From: Dinochytrium kinnereticum
Taxonomy: Eukaryota > Chytridiomycota > Chytridiomycetes > Chytridiales > Chytridiaceae
DNA length: 42,343 nt
Direction: 5' to 3'
NCBI GenBank assembly: GCA_027604005.1
Contig: JADGJT010000191.1
Span: 1 to 42,343 of the forward strand
Numbering within the stretch: the stretch's first letter is position 1; the number at the start of each line of letters is the position of its first letter. Under the pieces are notes generated by a model. It was not told where the DNA came from. It searched no databases and was given only the letters and a program-made list of their open reading frames with translations. A program made the position numbers and the translations under genes. Of this stretch, positions 1-13,854 are shown one piece after another.

Positions 1-479
1 GAAGGTTGATGACAAGGACCTTCCGTAAGTCGGTCCTGCTTATTGAGCCCTTTGGCTTAGTGCGCAGCCTCATTGCGAATGGACTTGAACCGAAGTACGG
101 ACGCTCTGAGCATCGCGTCCGCGTAACATTCCTAATATGATTCATGGATGACAAAAGACTAAAATGATGGTGGACCGCAACGCTAAAACTTACCAACGTC
201 TTCGATCTGCTTATCACAAAGGTTTACGAGTTACACGGTCACGACCACTTAATACAACAGCCCTGAGTTATGATCGCACGTATCCGTCCCCCTTGGGTAG
301 GTAGGGTTGCGTGGCTGTCAATATACCCGCATAAATTGCTTACTGTATCTTAATGGTATGCGTTGAGATCACCTCTACGTTGAGGTCACCTCTACGTTTA
401 GTGTTTACTTAGTTAACAAAATTATGTGAGTAAGTAAGTTTTAGAGTAAGTAATAACGACTATGTCGTGAATTAATTTT
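1..479. other. Spacer upstream of cox1
   Basis: I see no gene here. It holds GC-rich hairpin motifs of the type found throughout the window (around 286-302) and an imperfect direct repeat with the shared core TCACCTCTACGTT near 366-400. The last 60 bases before cox1 are AT-rich and probably form its 5' leader. Confidence 0.5.
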
Positions 480-4058
<3,579 letters not shown>

Positions 4059-4814
4059 TACAACAACGTAAAAACATGGCTCGCCACAATTTATCGTTCG
4101 TCGTTTACAACTTGTTCCCCCACCTGCGTCTACGGCTGCATGGACCTAGAAGATCTGTAAGGATTCATATAAATGTCAATATGTATTCCTTAGTCTTTAG
4201 GTTCTTAAGTTCAGTAAAGCCGCATAGCGATAGCGTCGCGTCAGCTTCGCTTCCGCGTCCTACGGTTCAAATTTGATTCGTCGTGTAGCAAACCCATAGG
4301 GACCGCGTCAGCTCAGAGCATCGCGTACCTTCGGGTCGTTTCCGCTTGCAGCGTCCCGTAAGTATCGCTCCAACTCTTCGAGGTCCACTCGGCAACCCAT
4401 AGGTACACAGACCAAAGGGTGGTCGTATCGCTAGAAGACTAAGCATCTCAGTGATAAACAGCCACCTTCGTAACGCGTTGCGCTGAGCCGCCATGGACGT
4501 GACGATTGGGCTTACATGGATGGCTAGATGTGACAGCATATAAGCGTACGTGAGGGACTGACCAATGCTCGCACAACTTGTAGGGGGGGGGTTGCGCTGG
4601 AGCCCTTATGGTACGGTGCTGCGTGGCCTGTCGTTCCATAGGTTTGAGGGGGTGTTCGTCGCATGGCTCTGAGAACACGTAGCCATACAACCCGTTCGTC
4701 CGTAGGTAGGTCTGGACGCATGACCCGTAGGGATGTCAGCGAAAATGTAGACGCCATCCCCTTGGGTTGGTTGACCGAAAGGCCATTAGGGTGAATAAGT
4801 TATTTTCACTGTTA
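4059..4814. other. GC-rich spacer between cox1 and rnl
   Basis: I recognise no gene. The stretch is dense in short palindromes (for example the CGCGTCAGCTTCGCTTCCGC block near 4238-4257) and has a G run near 4581. All reading frames here look incidental to repeat sequence. Confidence 0.5.
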
Positions 4815-6610
4815 AAACATAAATATTCTAAAGGTTAATGGAAAGGAGAAACTAAATCCGTAAGGTAATAAGTACTCCAATACTGAGGGGGGAGATAGCT
4901 AAAAAGGGACTTAATGTGGATGACTAATCTGTTAAAAAATGGAGGGTATAAAAAACCAAAAAGCGATAATTCGATTCCTATGAGAATTGCAATTGAGTAG
5001 TTTCCATAGGTAAAAGCCTAAATAAAAAAGCTAGTGAACTGACATATCTTAGTAGCTAGTAAAAGAAGGGTAAATCCATACTCTCTGAGTAGTGAAGAGC
5101 GAAAGGATAAAAGGGGAATCAAGTAAGACCAAAAAGTCAAATCTTGAAATACATAAGCATAAGACCAATGGGTTAAACCAAAGGCTTACCAACATGGACT
5201 TGAAATCTGTAATGATTCATGTTAATGTCAATAAGGACGCTAGGGTGTCAAAGCTGAGTATGATTAACAGGTGATAGAGTAATAGTACCGAGAGGGAAAG
5301 TTGAAGAAAGTAACACGAAGTGTGGTGAAATAGAACCTGAAACAAGAAGTCCATAAAGATAGAAGGAGGAGATAAACTTCCTCTGACTATTTACCTATTG
5401 CATAATGGGTCGGCGAGTTAATAGCTTGGAGCAAGATAAAAATCGAGTGAAAACCTAATAAAGTTCCAACTATTAGACCCGAATCCAAGTGATCTAGCCA
5501 TGATCAGGTTAATAGACCGAACTTGTGAATGTTGCAATATTCTAAGATGAATTGTGGCTAGTGGTGAAATGCTTATCGAACTTGGAGATAGCTGGTTTAT
5601 TGCGAAAACTATGGTAGTAGTTAGACTATCAGTAAAATGTTAATAAGAATCATCTAGTATAGCACCAGCCATGCTTTGCATGGCGGAACTCAAAAAGAGA
5701 TGAAAGCACTTCTGTGCTGATAGTCTGTCAGAACGTAGCGGATAAGCGCTACGGTCAAGAGAGAAACAACTCCATCTATAGGCCAAAGTTCCAAAGTGAA
5801 AGTTTAGTGAATATAAGATAATCAGCCGGAAAAGAACTTCATAATGTAAGCTTGGAATGAGCTATCCTTAAGAGAGTAGGTAACACTACAAGGAAGGTAG
5901 GTCATGTCAATTATCATCAATTCTCGGATCTCTATACTATACACTTTAGCCATGGAAGAAAACGAAACATCAAGTACGACCGTCCGTGCCCTTCAGGCTT
6001 CGGTCGGTATGTTTGATATGCAAATTTTCTTGGTAGCAATACGAACAACGATATATAATCTTCGTTGTTTTGAAAATGCTGACATGAGTAACGATATGGT
6101 AAGAGACGTTATTTGTATGGATATTCATGCAAATGTCAATACGTCACACAAATTTACCAGCCCGAATTCCTAAGGTATTCGACGAAAGTTTAAAACACGT
6201 CTGAGTTAATTGGTACCTAACCTTTAATTAGGGATGGATAAATTTCAAGATCGTCCCTTCGGGTTGGATTTTGAAACCTACGGTTATCAACAGGAAATAA
6301 AAACGCGTAAGCGAAGCACGAGCGAGCGAAGTCGCTCGTGGTTAATACCATACTTAAACCGACACTGGTAGGAAGGCAATTCAAATTGCTATGGGTAACA
6401 GATAACCATCTAGAAGGAACTCGGCAAAATAGGAAGGCGACTGCTCACCTCAAGCACAAGACTTAGCAAACTTATTAAGGAAGTATTAGGTCTGTCATCT
6501 GCCCTATGCTAGTAAGTGAAATCCATAGAGGTCCTTTAGGACTTCTTCATGGTTTAAGCTCTAGTCAATGGCAGCTGTAACTCTAACGGTTCTAAGGTAG
6601 CGAAATTCCT

Positions 6611-7434
6611 CAATAATACAACAACATTTATTTGTTGATTGTCGGGGTCTTATTTATTGTGAAATGGTATTATTGCAGCAGTGTAAACTGTTCTCGGCCA
6701 TAAATTGGATATTCATTATTTACAATTGGAAACTAAGTTATATTTTAGATGCTTATGAAAATTAATCCATACTGGCTATCCGGCCTTATTGATGGAGAAG
6801 GTTCTTTTGGGGTTAGTGTTTCTGAAGTTGTTAGCAAAGTAAAAGGTAATATCAGTTTTAAGACTAGTACTACTTTTTATCTAGGACTTAATGGTAGAGA
6901 TCGTTTTGTTCTAGAAGCTATAAAAGATTATTTTGGTTGTGGTATTATAACTACAGCAGGCAAAAAATCTGGATATTTCTTTTCTTACCAAATTAAAGCT
7001 AATGCCGATTTGCGTGAGAAATTGATATCTCATTAGGACACTTATCCTCTTTGTACTACCAAACGTTTGGATTATGAAGATTTTCGTAAAGTAGTCTTTA
7101 TGATTGAGCGTAAGGAACATTAGACTCCTGAAGGTTTGGATATTGTTCGTACTATCAAAAGTGGTATGAACCGTGGCCGTAAAATTGATTCAGACTTAGT
7201 ATTAAGGGTGGGATGGTGGGTACCCTCCCAATTGTAAGGTATTGGAAGTCATGATTTATGATCTAGCAATAAATAAGAGAATCTCTCTATATGCTGGAAG
7301 GTTTATATGCTAATCAGCAGGAAACGAAAGTCATAAGACATAAATATATGATAAATAGGTCCTCAGAGACTACATGAGAGAAAGACAGCAATGCTGTTTT
7401 ATGATATAGTCCTAGAAAGACGAGTTTTTACTCG
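6611..7434 (+). other. Group I intron in rnl (domain IV)
   Basis: Inserted just after GGTAGCGAAATTCCT, a common site for LSU introns. Core elements lie downstream of the ORF: AATCAGCAGGAAAC near 7313, R-like GTCCTCAGAGACTACATG near 7361 and S-like ATGATATAGTCC near 7400-7412. The 3' boundary is approximate. Confidence 0.82.
6749..7192 (+). CDS. LAGLIDADG homing endonuclease in rnl intron 1
   Basis: Opens MLMKINPYWLSGLIDGEG, a classical first LAGLIDADG motif, and contains internal UAG read as Leu (SHLDTYPL, KEHLTPEG). A single motif is seen, so it probably acts as a homodimer. The family-like C-terminus KSGMNRGRKID is followed directly by UCA at 7190-7192, then UUA at 7196-7198 and 7202-7204. 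These are the first such codons in the frame. If UCA terminates, the product is 147 residues; if only UAA counts, it continues to 7237 with an unconvincing tail. Confidence 0.82.
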
Positions 7435-8037
7435 TTATTCTACTACGCGACACTTAATTGGTGCCCCGCATGAATGGTGGAACGATCTTCCAACTGTCTC
7501 CTAGATGGACTGTGTGAAATTATAATTCCAGTGCAGATACTGGTAACTCTCAGCTACACGGGAAGACCCTATGCAGCTTTACTGTTATGAATTGAATCGC
7601 ATAGTAGCCCATATGGGCACACCTTTAAGTGCCTTTCGATTCAGAGACATGTTTAACTGGGGCGGTTGCCTTCTAAATAGTAACGAAGGCCTACAAAGGT
7701 AAGTTTTAAGGTAATGCAATTTAGCAAAACCTTCATCGTATTGCAATGGATTTAACTTGCTTGACCTGTTTGACTTACAAGTCGTCAGGAGAGTTCAGGA
7801 TAGACTCAAACCTTAGGGTTCGTCTAAAAATCCTCAGCTCTGTCATAGTGATCCCCACGAAATAGATCGTGGGCTTAAGGAATTAAAGCTACGCTAGGGA
7901 TAACAGGCTGGTCTAGGGTTGGAGTCCTCATCTTACCCTAGCATCGGCACCTCGATGTCGACTCTTCTTATCCTCCCGGTGCAAGAGCTGGGAAGGGTGC
8001 GGCTGTTCTCCGCATAAAAAGGAACGTGAGTTGGGTT

Positions 8038-9127
8038 ATATAAATTAGCCCCAAATGATATGCTTAATACTGTTTACTTTACTATAATGACTAAGATTTA
8101 TTAGGTATCCATATTTTTGTATAATACTTTATTGTCATCTATTTACTCAAGTCATAAAATGTAAATTACGACTCATAAATAATATAATCATATGCGCAAA
8201 ATAAATTAGACTGATATTCAAAGAGAAACTATTATTGGATCTCTGTAGGGAGATGCTTATTGTCAAAGGGGTAAATAGAAAAATCATAGTTGTAATTGTC
8301 GTATACAATTCTCTCAAAATGGGAAAAATAAAGACTACTTGTATTATCTTTATGGTTTTTTAAGCACCTTCGGTGCTGTTCCACATGTTCTATTGCCTAA
8401 AGCTAAAGCGATCCCGTTGGGCCGCGTCAGCGTTAGCTCGACGCTGTCGCGTCAGCTTCGCTTCCGCTAATCCTAGAAAAGGCGGCCCCTACGGGGTTGA
8501 AAAAACTAGTGCTACTCACAGCTTCGCTGTTTACCAATGCATCCTGTTTTTAATGAGTTCAGAACTCTTTTTTATGATGCTCGCTAAGCGGACGCGTGCT
8601 CGGAGCATGCGACGAATGGTGTTAAATTTGTACCAAGTAATATAGGTGATCTATTGACTACTCGTGGTTAGGCTATATGGCTTCAAGATGATGGTTCTTT
8701 CCATAAAGGTAGTGGTGGTATGGAGTGAATGCTAAAAATGGTAATAAACCCTGCCAGCAGGGTGAACCCGTAGGGACGCTCGTTGCATGGATATACTTCG
8801 TGAACAAGTTAAACCATATTTTCATTCTAGACTGCGGAGCAGGAATTGGGATTGCGAGAGCAGGATTAAGTATCAATCATAGTCATTTAGAGCATCTAAG
8901 GGTGTTCTGAATTGGTGATACAAGTGAAAACGATTAACGATAGGTTATGCCTTCAAAGATCGTCAGAACAATTAACGATAGCAGCAAGCTTTGCTCCATG
9001 AGTTAAGTTGTTTTGCTACAGACTGGTACACTTGTGGGTCTCCACAGCTTTGTTGTGGTGGCTTAATGCACAGTCGGAAAGTCTAAATATTGCGATTCGC
9101 TCTAAGCAGATTGTAATTGGACTTTTG
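8038..9127 (+). other. Group I intron in rnl (domain V)
   Basis: Lies between GAGTTGGGTT and TAAGTACGTCGTAAGACAG, close to the well-used site near E. coli 2585-2593. R-like GCTACAGACTGGTACAC near 9014 and S-like TGCACAGTCGGAA near 9067 mark the 3' core. The same R/S style occurs in both cob introns, suggesting related introns. Confidence 0.8.
8192..8960 (+). pseudogene. Decayed LAGLIDADG endonuclease in rnl intron 2
   Basis: The N-terminal part reads ETIIGSLLGDAYCQRG and then RIQFSQNGKNKDYLYYLYGF, as in LAGLIDADG type 2 enzymes. A second block near 8645-8710 reads LAIWLQDDGSFHKG, the expected second motif. Between them are GC-rich insertions: AGCACCTTCGGTGCT near 8361 and the GCGATCCCGTTGGGCCGCG element near 8409. 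These break the frame, with TAA at 8468-8470. The gene appears to have been destroyed by hairpin insertion. Confidence 0.7.
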
Positions 9128-9365
9128 TAAGTACGTCGTAAGACAGTACGGACCCTATGTACTGAGAGATTAGTAAGAAATAAATCGAGCGCCACGGTAC
9201 GAGAGGACCTGGCTATATGAACCAATGGTGATTATTAAACTTTAGCGCGGTAGTGGTCCTACGATTCACTTCAAAAACCTTAAGGTTTAAAGTAGCTATG
9301 TTCATCCCAGTTAACTCCTGAAGCCATCTTAAGGAGGAAACACGGTTTATATTAAGTCTTACTTA

Positions 9366-10322
9366 AAGAAAGAAGAGCTAGAATAGCTCTTGATTCGCAG
9401 CTATGCTGTTACAGGATTTTTTATAAAGAGCACTAAAATGCTCTCTGATTTAGCGAATTTAAGCGGTAACCAACCCTACGGGTTGCCGCTATGCTATAGA
9501 TTAATAGCTATCTCCCTTAACTTGGACGGGACGACCTGTAGACTCGCAACAAACGGCTGGGGAAACATGACGTGCCCATAACAATAAACCTTTTAAGGTC
9601 AGTAAAATCAGTCTTATAGACGATTAAATGTATTGATTGTTACTACCATATTTTTAATGTGAGTATTTGCAACAACTCATAAGGATGTTGCTATAGAATT
9701 ATATCCCAACAATGAAGCAGACTGCGAGGTAGTCCGTCCGTCGGTTGGTTATGCTCGTCACCGAGGGGGACATGGTTACAACTCCGTTCATAATGACATG
9801 GTCCTGAGCAGCAATCAGTCTGTCCGTCCCTTCGGGTCGTCACCGTGACTAATTAGTACCTGTAGGACATTATTTACACTAAGTTAACATAACTATTACC
9901 TGTAGGACATTATTTACACTAAGTTAACATAACTATTACCACAAGGGGTCTGGTCGCACGCGGTCCACGAGTCCGCAGGTCGCCGTCGGCATCGTTCGCG
10001 TGGTTCTGCGGTGCTATGATCCTGCTGCCCCACGCATCTCTTGGCTCAGGTTGTATGGCTGTTTGAGCACGGGTCAGCGTTTTTCACGCTAATAGAACTG
10101 ATGATTTATAAGTGATGCGAGCCCTCGTCGGTTCGTCTTGCATATATGGTTGATCCAAAGGTTTCTATCAATCATACCTAAAGGTCCTAAGACAGTCCAT
10201 GATTCATGACAGATCGAAAGACTCATTCGTGACAATAGGATTAGTCGTAGGGACTCTGAGTCTTGCGTTCATTCTGTGAATGATGCCATAGACTTGTATT
10301 TCAGTATAAAAGGCTACGTAAT
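9366..10322. other. Spacer between rnl and nad4
   Basis: I found no gene. It contains a perfect 40-bp tandem duplication (9861-9940), several TTCG- or GTA-loop GC palindromes (near 9715-9845) and a GC-rich block at 9945-10040. The last 100 bases are AT-rich. Confidence 0.5.
9861..9940. repeat. Perfect 40-bp tandem duplication
   Basis: Two identical 40-bp copies beginning TGTAGGACATTATTTACACT, at 9861-9900 and 9901-9940. This suggests a recent slippage or duplication. Confidence 0.95.
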
Positions 10323-11834
10323 ATGTAGATAACATAGCTATAGATACCTCTAATTTCGATAATATGTGTATGGACATAGTGTAAAAAAGTACAAGAGGTA
10401 GTTTTTATGAGTCTAGCATTTTCGATATAGGAATAGATACAAACTTTGATAGTTCAACTACTTTTTAATAGTTCTACAGCTAATTTCCAAATGCAACAAT
10501 CCCTAGGTGGTGGTCAAATAGGAATAGATGGTATGTCTCTATGGTAGATATGGTAGGTAAATATATAGATGCCAATAATAATATAGAGTACATGGAAATC
10601 GAATAGTCCAGGGATTCAACAAGTAGGTGAAGTAATTACAGAAGGTGAAAGTCATCGTAGATCTATGCTTGGTATGAGTGAAATTCAAATGGGTAATGAT
10701 ATGAAACTATTTATGACATTTCTTATTCTAATTGGTTTTTGGTCTTAGGCAGTATTTATGGTTTAGGATCTACTACTATTTTATATAAGTTTTGAAGGAG
10801 TACTAATACCAATGTATTATTAGATAACATTTTATGGATCTCGTAATAAAAAAATTCAAGCAGGTTATCAATTTGTAATTTATACTTAGTAGGGTTCTTT
10901 GTTTTTGTTTTAGGCTATTCTACTTTTGTATTAGGAATCTGGTACTACTGATTATCAAACACTAATAGCTTAGCCATAGAGTGATAATAGACAATAGATA
11001 CTATGGTAGGGATTTTTTATATGTCTAGCAGTTAAAATTCCTTTGCCTTTTCTATATGGATGGCTTCTAAAAGCTCATGTTGAAGCACCTACATCTGCAT
11101 CTGTAATATAGGCAGGTGTACTACTAAAATTTGGTTCTTATGGACTAATTCGTTATTGTATTCCTCTTTTCCCAGTAGCATCTTATTATTTTACTCCTTT
11201 GGTTACTGTTCTTTGTATTATTGGTATCATTTATAGTTCTTTTGCTGCTCTAGTACAAATTGATATGAAATAGATAATAGCTTATAGTTCTATAGGACAT
11301 ATGAGTTCTTCTACAATAGGTATTTTTAGTAATGATATTATAGGTATTCAAGCTGGATATTTTTCTTTGATTAGTCATGGATTGATTTCTAGTGCTCTAT
11401 TTCTACTAGTAGGAGTATAGTATGATAGATTTCATACTAGAACTATTAAATATTTTAGAGGTTAGGTTCTAACTTATCCAATTTTTGTAACTTTCTTCTT
11501 GATATTCTCTCTTGCTAATTCTGCTGTTCCTTTGACCTCTGGTTTTATAGCTGAAATTCTAGCTTTGTAGGGTGCTTTTAATTTGAATCCTTTTGTAGCC
11601 TTTTTTGCTGCATTTAGTATCGTTTTGGTACCTTCTTTTATGCTAAATCTTCTACATCGTATATCTTATGGTAGTTATACTAAATATTTGCCATCTGTTC
11701 TTCCTGATATATCTATAAAAGAATTTAACGTTTTTCTTCCATAGATTTTCTTTACTCTTTATTTTGGTATTTATCCTCAACCTATTTTTGAAGCTATTTA
11801 TTAGCCTGTTGCTACTCTATTGTATGTAGTTTTA
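10323..11834 (+). CDS. nad4: NADH dehydrogenase subunit 4, ending at UUA
   Basis: Proton-pumping membrane subunit of complex I. With UAG = Leu it opens MLITLLLIPLISII, a typical NAD4 start, and contains IGIDGMSLWLIWL, DLLLFYISFEGVLIPMYYLI, GWLLKAHVEAPTSAS and IAYSSIGHMSS. The protein reaches its usual C-terminus (LPVATLLYVV) at UUA 11832-11834, giving 503 residues. The next conventional stop (UGA, 11907-11909) would add a tail translated from a GC-rich repeat, with a UCA in it. No other UUA or UCA occurs in these 504 codons, so UUA is taken as the stop. A second in-frame ATG at 10407 is less likely because the hydrophobic first helix precedes it. Confidence 0.95.
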
Positions 11835-11962
11835 TATGATGCTCAAAGCTTCGCTTTTGCGGCCTTCGGATCTTTTAAGGTTTCACGATTCAATTTTGTC
11901 CACCAGTGATGTAAAAGTAGCATAGAAGGCTCACTTTAAATTCACTTTTAATTCACTTTAAC

Positions 11963-12033
11963 TCACCAGTAGTGTAATGGCAGCACAATAGGCTCATAAT
12001 CTATTAGTAAAGGTTCGATTCCTTTCTGGTGAT
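11963..12033 (+). tRNA. trnM: tRNA-Met (CAU)
   Basis: All seven acceptor pairs match (TCACCAG with CTGGTGA). The anticodon stem-loop is ATAGG-CTCATAA-TCTAT and the T arm has a TTCGATT loop. The first pair is T-A and the anticodon stem lacks the GGG run of initiators, so elongator Met is the first choice; a lysidine-modified Ile tRNA is possible. The discriminator base appears to be T, which is unusual for Met. Confidence 0.85.
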
Positions 12034-12370
12034 AATCTAGTACTTTGAAAGAACTATATTTGATGATGCTAAGCATCTATGTAGGACGCTTTATAAGTTC
12101 AATCATAAAGGTTTTAAATAGCTCTTTAGAGTAAATTCTATAGAGTAAGACTTTTAACTACTTGGCTAATTGTGGTGGTTCCGCAGGTCATCATGATTAA
12201 AGGCTAACCCCTGACTAATCATAAAGAAGAATCGTTAAAATTTAATTAATATAAATATCGTCACTAACATTCTAATCTTGGCTTAGTTTTTAAATGTTAT
12301 GAGTCCTACGGTTTTTAAACGGGTATGTCACTACCGCAATTGTTTTCACCACTAACTCTAACGTTCGTCC
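12034..12370. other. Spacer after trnM
   Basis: AT-rich with short palindromes. I see no gene or tRNA. Confidence 0.45.
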
Positions 12371-13133
12371 AATGGTAAGTATTTCTCTTGTTATGATTAC
12401 TTCTAGAGGTTTTTCTGCACAAAGTAAACACAACTATAGATTGTTATCTAGTACTAACAGAAGATTAGGATGACAATAAATTTAGTTATCATGCTCAACC
12501 TATGCCAGCAGCAAAGCTGCGGTACCAAATACTACTTGTAAAGCTCTAGTTGTTTAGGTCAATATGATCAAGGATGGGATTATAGTTTTACAAATTCTAA
12601 GTATTATCCTCTAATCCTACTAGCTTACTTTACTTTGACTAAACTTCAAATGAGTGCCTTAGTAGGAATTATGCTAGGAAATGGAACACTAACACCTAGC
12701 TACTTTAAAAAAGGTATAGTAGCAAATTTTCTTTATGCTCAATCTATTATCCATTTTGCTCATTTTTTGCAACTAACCCAACCGGAAGGGACGGGACGAA
12801 CTCATCAAAATCCATGGCAAGTTCCTGCAGGTACTTTTAATGTTCTTCGGTTCGTAGTCGTAAAATAATTGGTATGTTGATGCAGTTAAAGTTCTTTCTG
12901 CTAATATTTTTGATACTATTACTCCTATTTATATTGCTTATTGGTAGCGAACATATCCAAGTGACGGATACGATAATTTATCTAGTAAAACAGAAGCAGC
13001 TAGTTATTATAATATATCTCGTGGAGCAATCCAAAAAAACTTGGAATGCTTGAAAAATAAAACTGTTTTTATTCATAACAGTATCAGTCTTGTTCTATCT
13101 TACGACAAATATCGTAAACAGTTAGTTCTTTAA
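12371..13133 (+). pseudogene. Free-standing decayed homing endonuclease-like ORF
   Basis: Fragments in different frames look like a LAGLIDADG type enzyme outside any intron. A leading piece contains SAQSKHNYRLLSSTNRR (about 12415-12465), then the core LTKLQMSALVGIMLGNGTL (about 12633-12690), then YYNISRGAIQKNLECLKN near the end, which resembles a helix-turn-helix nuclease repeat. At least two frameshifts and an inserted GC-rich stretch (near 12778-12800, CCCAACCGGAAGGGACGGG) break it. Unlike the core genes it contains UUA codons in leucine positions (for example 12659-12661), so it probably came from a lineage using UUA as Leu, or decayed freely. Confidence 0.6.
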
Positions 13134-13665
13134 GAATAATCTTCTCGTAGTGGTTCAAGTCCACGGACTGGTGATTTTACCTCCCCCATCAGCGTCCATA
13201 ACAGTAGACACTCGTGCGTCCCCATGGGTCCACGTCCGCTTGGAATGCTTCGAGTCCCTTCGCGTTGAGCACTCCAAAAACCGTAGGACTCGCATGGTGC
13301 GCAGCCACCAACGATTGAAGGGCCTCTTCCTTGGATCGTATCCATTCATCGCAGGCCCAACAAACCGACCCTACCCAATCCGAAGGGATGGGACGGACAG
13401 GCATCGACCAAACCTGAAGGATGACGAACAGATCGTTGAACTTGGACGGAACTACAACGCATCCCGTAGAGTTCGTCGCGTGGCTCCGCAGTGCGCAGCC
13501 TCACAAACCCAAAAAACAACGAACAGATTGCTGACGATCTAACCAACTTATAGCATCAGAAGGGACATACTCAATAGTGGGTAGTACATACCCTCTCTAA
13601 CGTACCTGACAGGGACGGAGGTGGCTATGCCCTGAACAGACTGAAGGACAGATGGTTCCGTGACA
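13134..13665. other. GC-rich spacer upstream of trnL
   Basis: GC-rich repeat sequence. Open frames on both strands occur here but carry no recognisable domain and overlap each other. A T-arm-like GTGGTTCAAGTCCAC at 13149-13163 has no tRNA around it. Confidence 0.5.
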
Positions 13666-13747
13666 ACCCTTGTGGAGGAATAGGAAGACTCAGTAGACTC
13701 TAAATCTACCGCCGAAAAGCATGTGGGTTCAAGTCCCACCAAGGGTA
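13666..13747 (+). tRNA. trnL(cua): tRNA-Leu (CUA), reads UAG codons
   Basis: The acceptor ACCCTTG/CAAGGGT is fully paired and the discriminator is A. The anticodon stem-loop GTAGA-CTCTAAA-TCTAC places CTA at 13700-13702. There is a long class II variable arm, as in Leu and Ser tRNAs, and the T arm GTGGG-TTCAAGT-CCCAC is perfect. This tRNA directly explains why UAG is used for leucine throughout the genes. It has no 5' acceptor mismatch, unlike most others here. Confidence 0.95.
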
Positions 13748-13854
13748 AGTAAAAGACATGGTTCCCGTAGGGTCGCGCACCATACAAATTGAAGGCAACA
13801 AAGTAAAAGACATGGTTCCCGTAGGGTCGCGCACCATACAAATTGAAGGCAACA
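13747..13854. repeat. 54-bp perfect tandem duplication after trnL(CUA)
   Basis: Two identical copies (13747-13800 and 13801-13854), each with a CCCGTAGGG palindrome. The repeat begins at the tRNA discriminator base. Confidence 0.93.

Larger units (their letters stand above)
4815..9365 (+). rRNA. rnl: Large subunit ribosomal RNA (three exons)
   Basis: Recognised by conserved blocks in E. coli order: the 5' domain near 4900-5110, the TAATGGGTCRGCGA block near 5404, GATCTAGCCATG near 5490, GGAGATAGCTGGTT near 5583, TAACGGTTCTAAGGTAGCGA near 6586, GGGATAACAGGCTG near 7897, CACCTCGATGTCG near 7948, GTACGAGAGGACC near 9197 and the 3' AAGCCATCTTAAG block near 9321. Exons are about 4815-6610, 7435-8037 and 9128-9365. 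The blocks are in normal order on one strand, so no scrambling is seen. GC-rich hairpins sit in variable regions (near 5665, 6262 and 6305-6345). The stretch 5900-6180 is long and poorly conserved and could hide a processed-out gap. The ends are estimates. Confidence 0.93.

Noticed and set aside
84..100. Possible minus-strand tRNA T arm near GGACTTGAACC
   Set aside because: The stem does not pair and no other tRNA parts are nearby.
13149..13163. T-arm-like GTGGTTCAAGTCCAC
   Set aside because: No anticodon arm, D arm or pairing acceptor could be found upstream, even allowing 5' mismatches.
13150..13542. 130-codon open frame in the spacer before trnL
   Set aside because: GC-rich repeat sequence with overlapping frames on the other strand, no domain, and codon use unlike the core genes.
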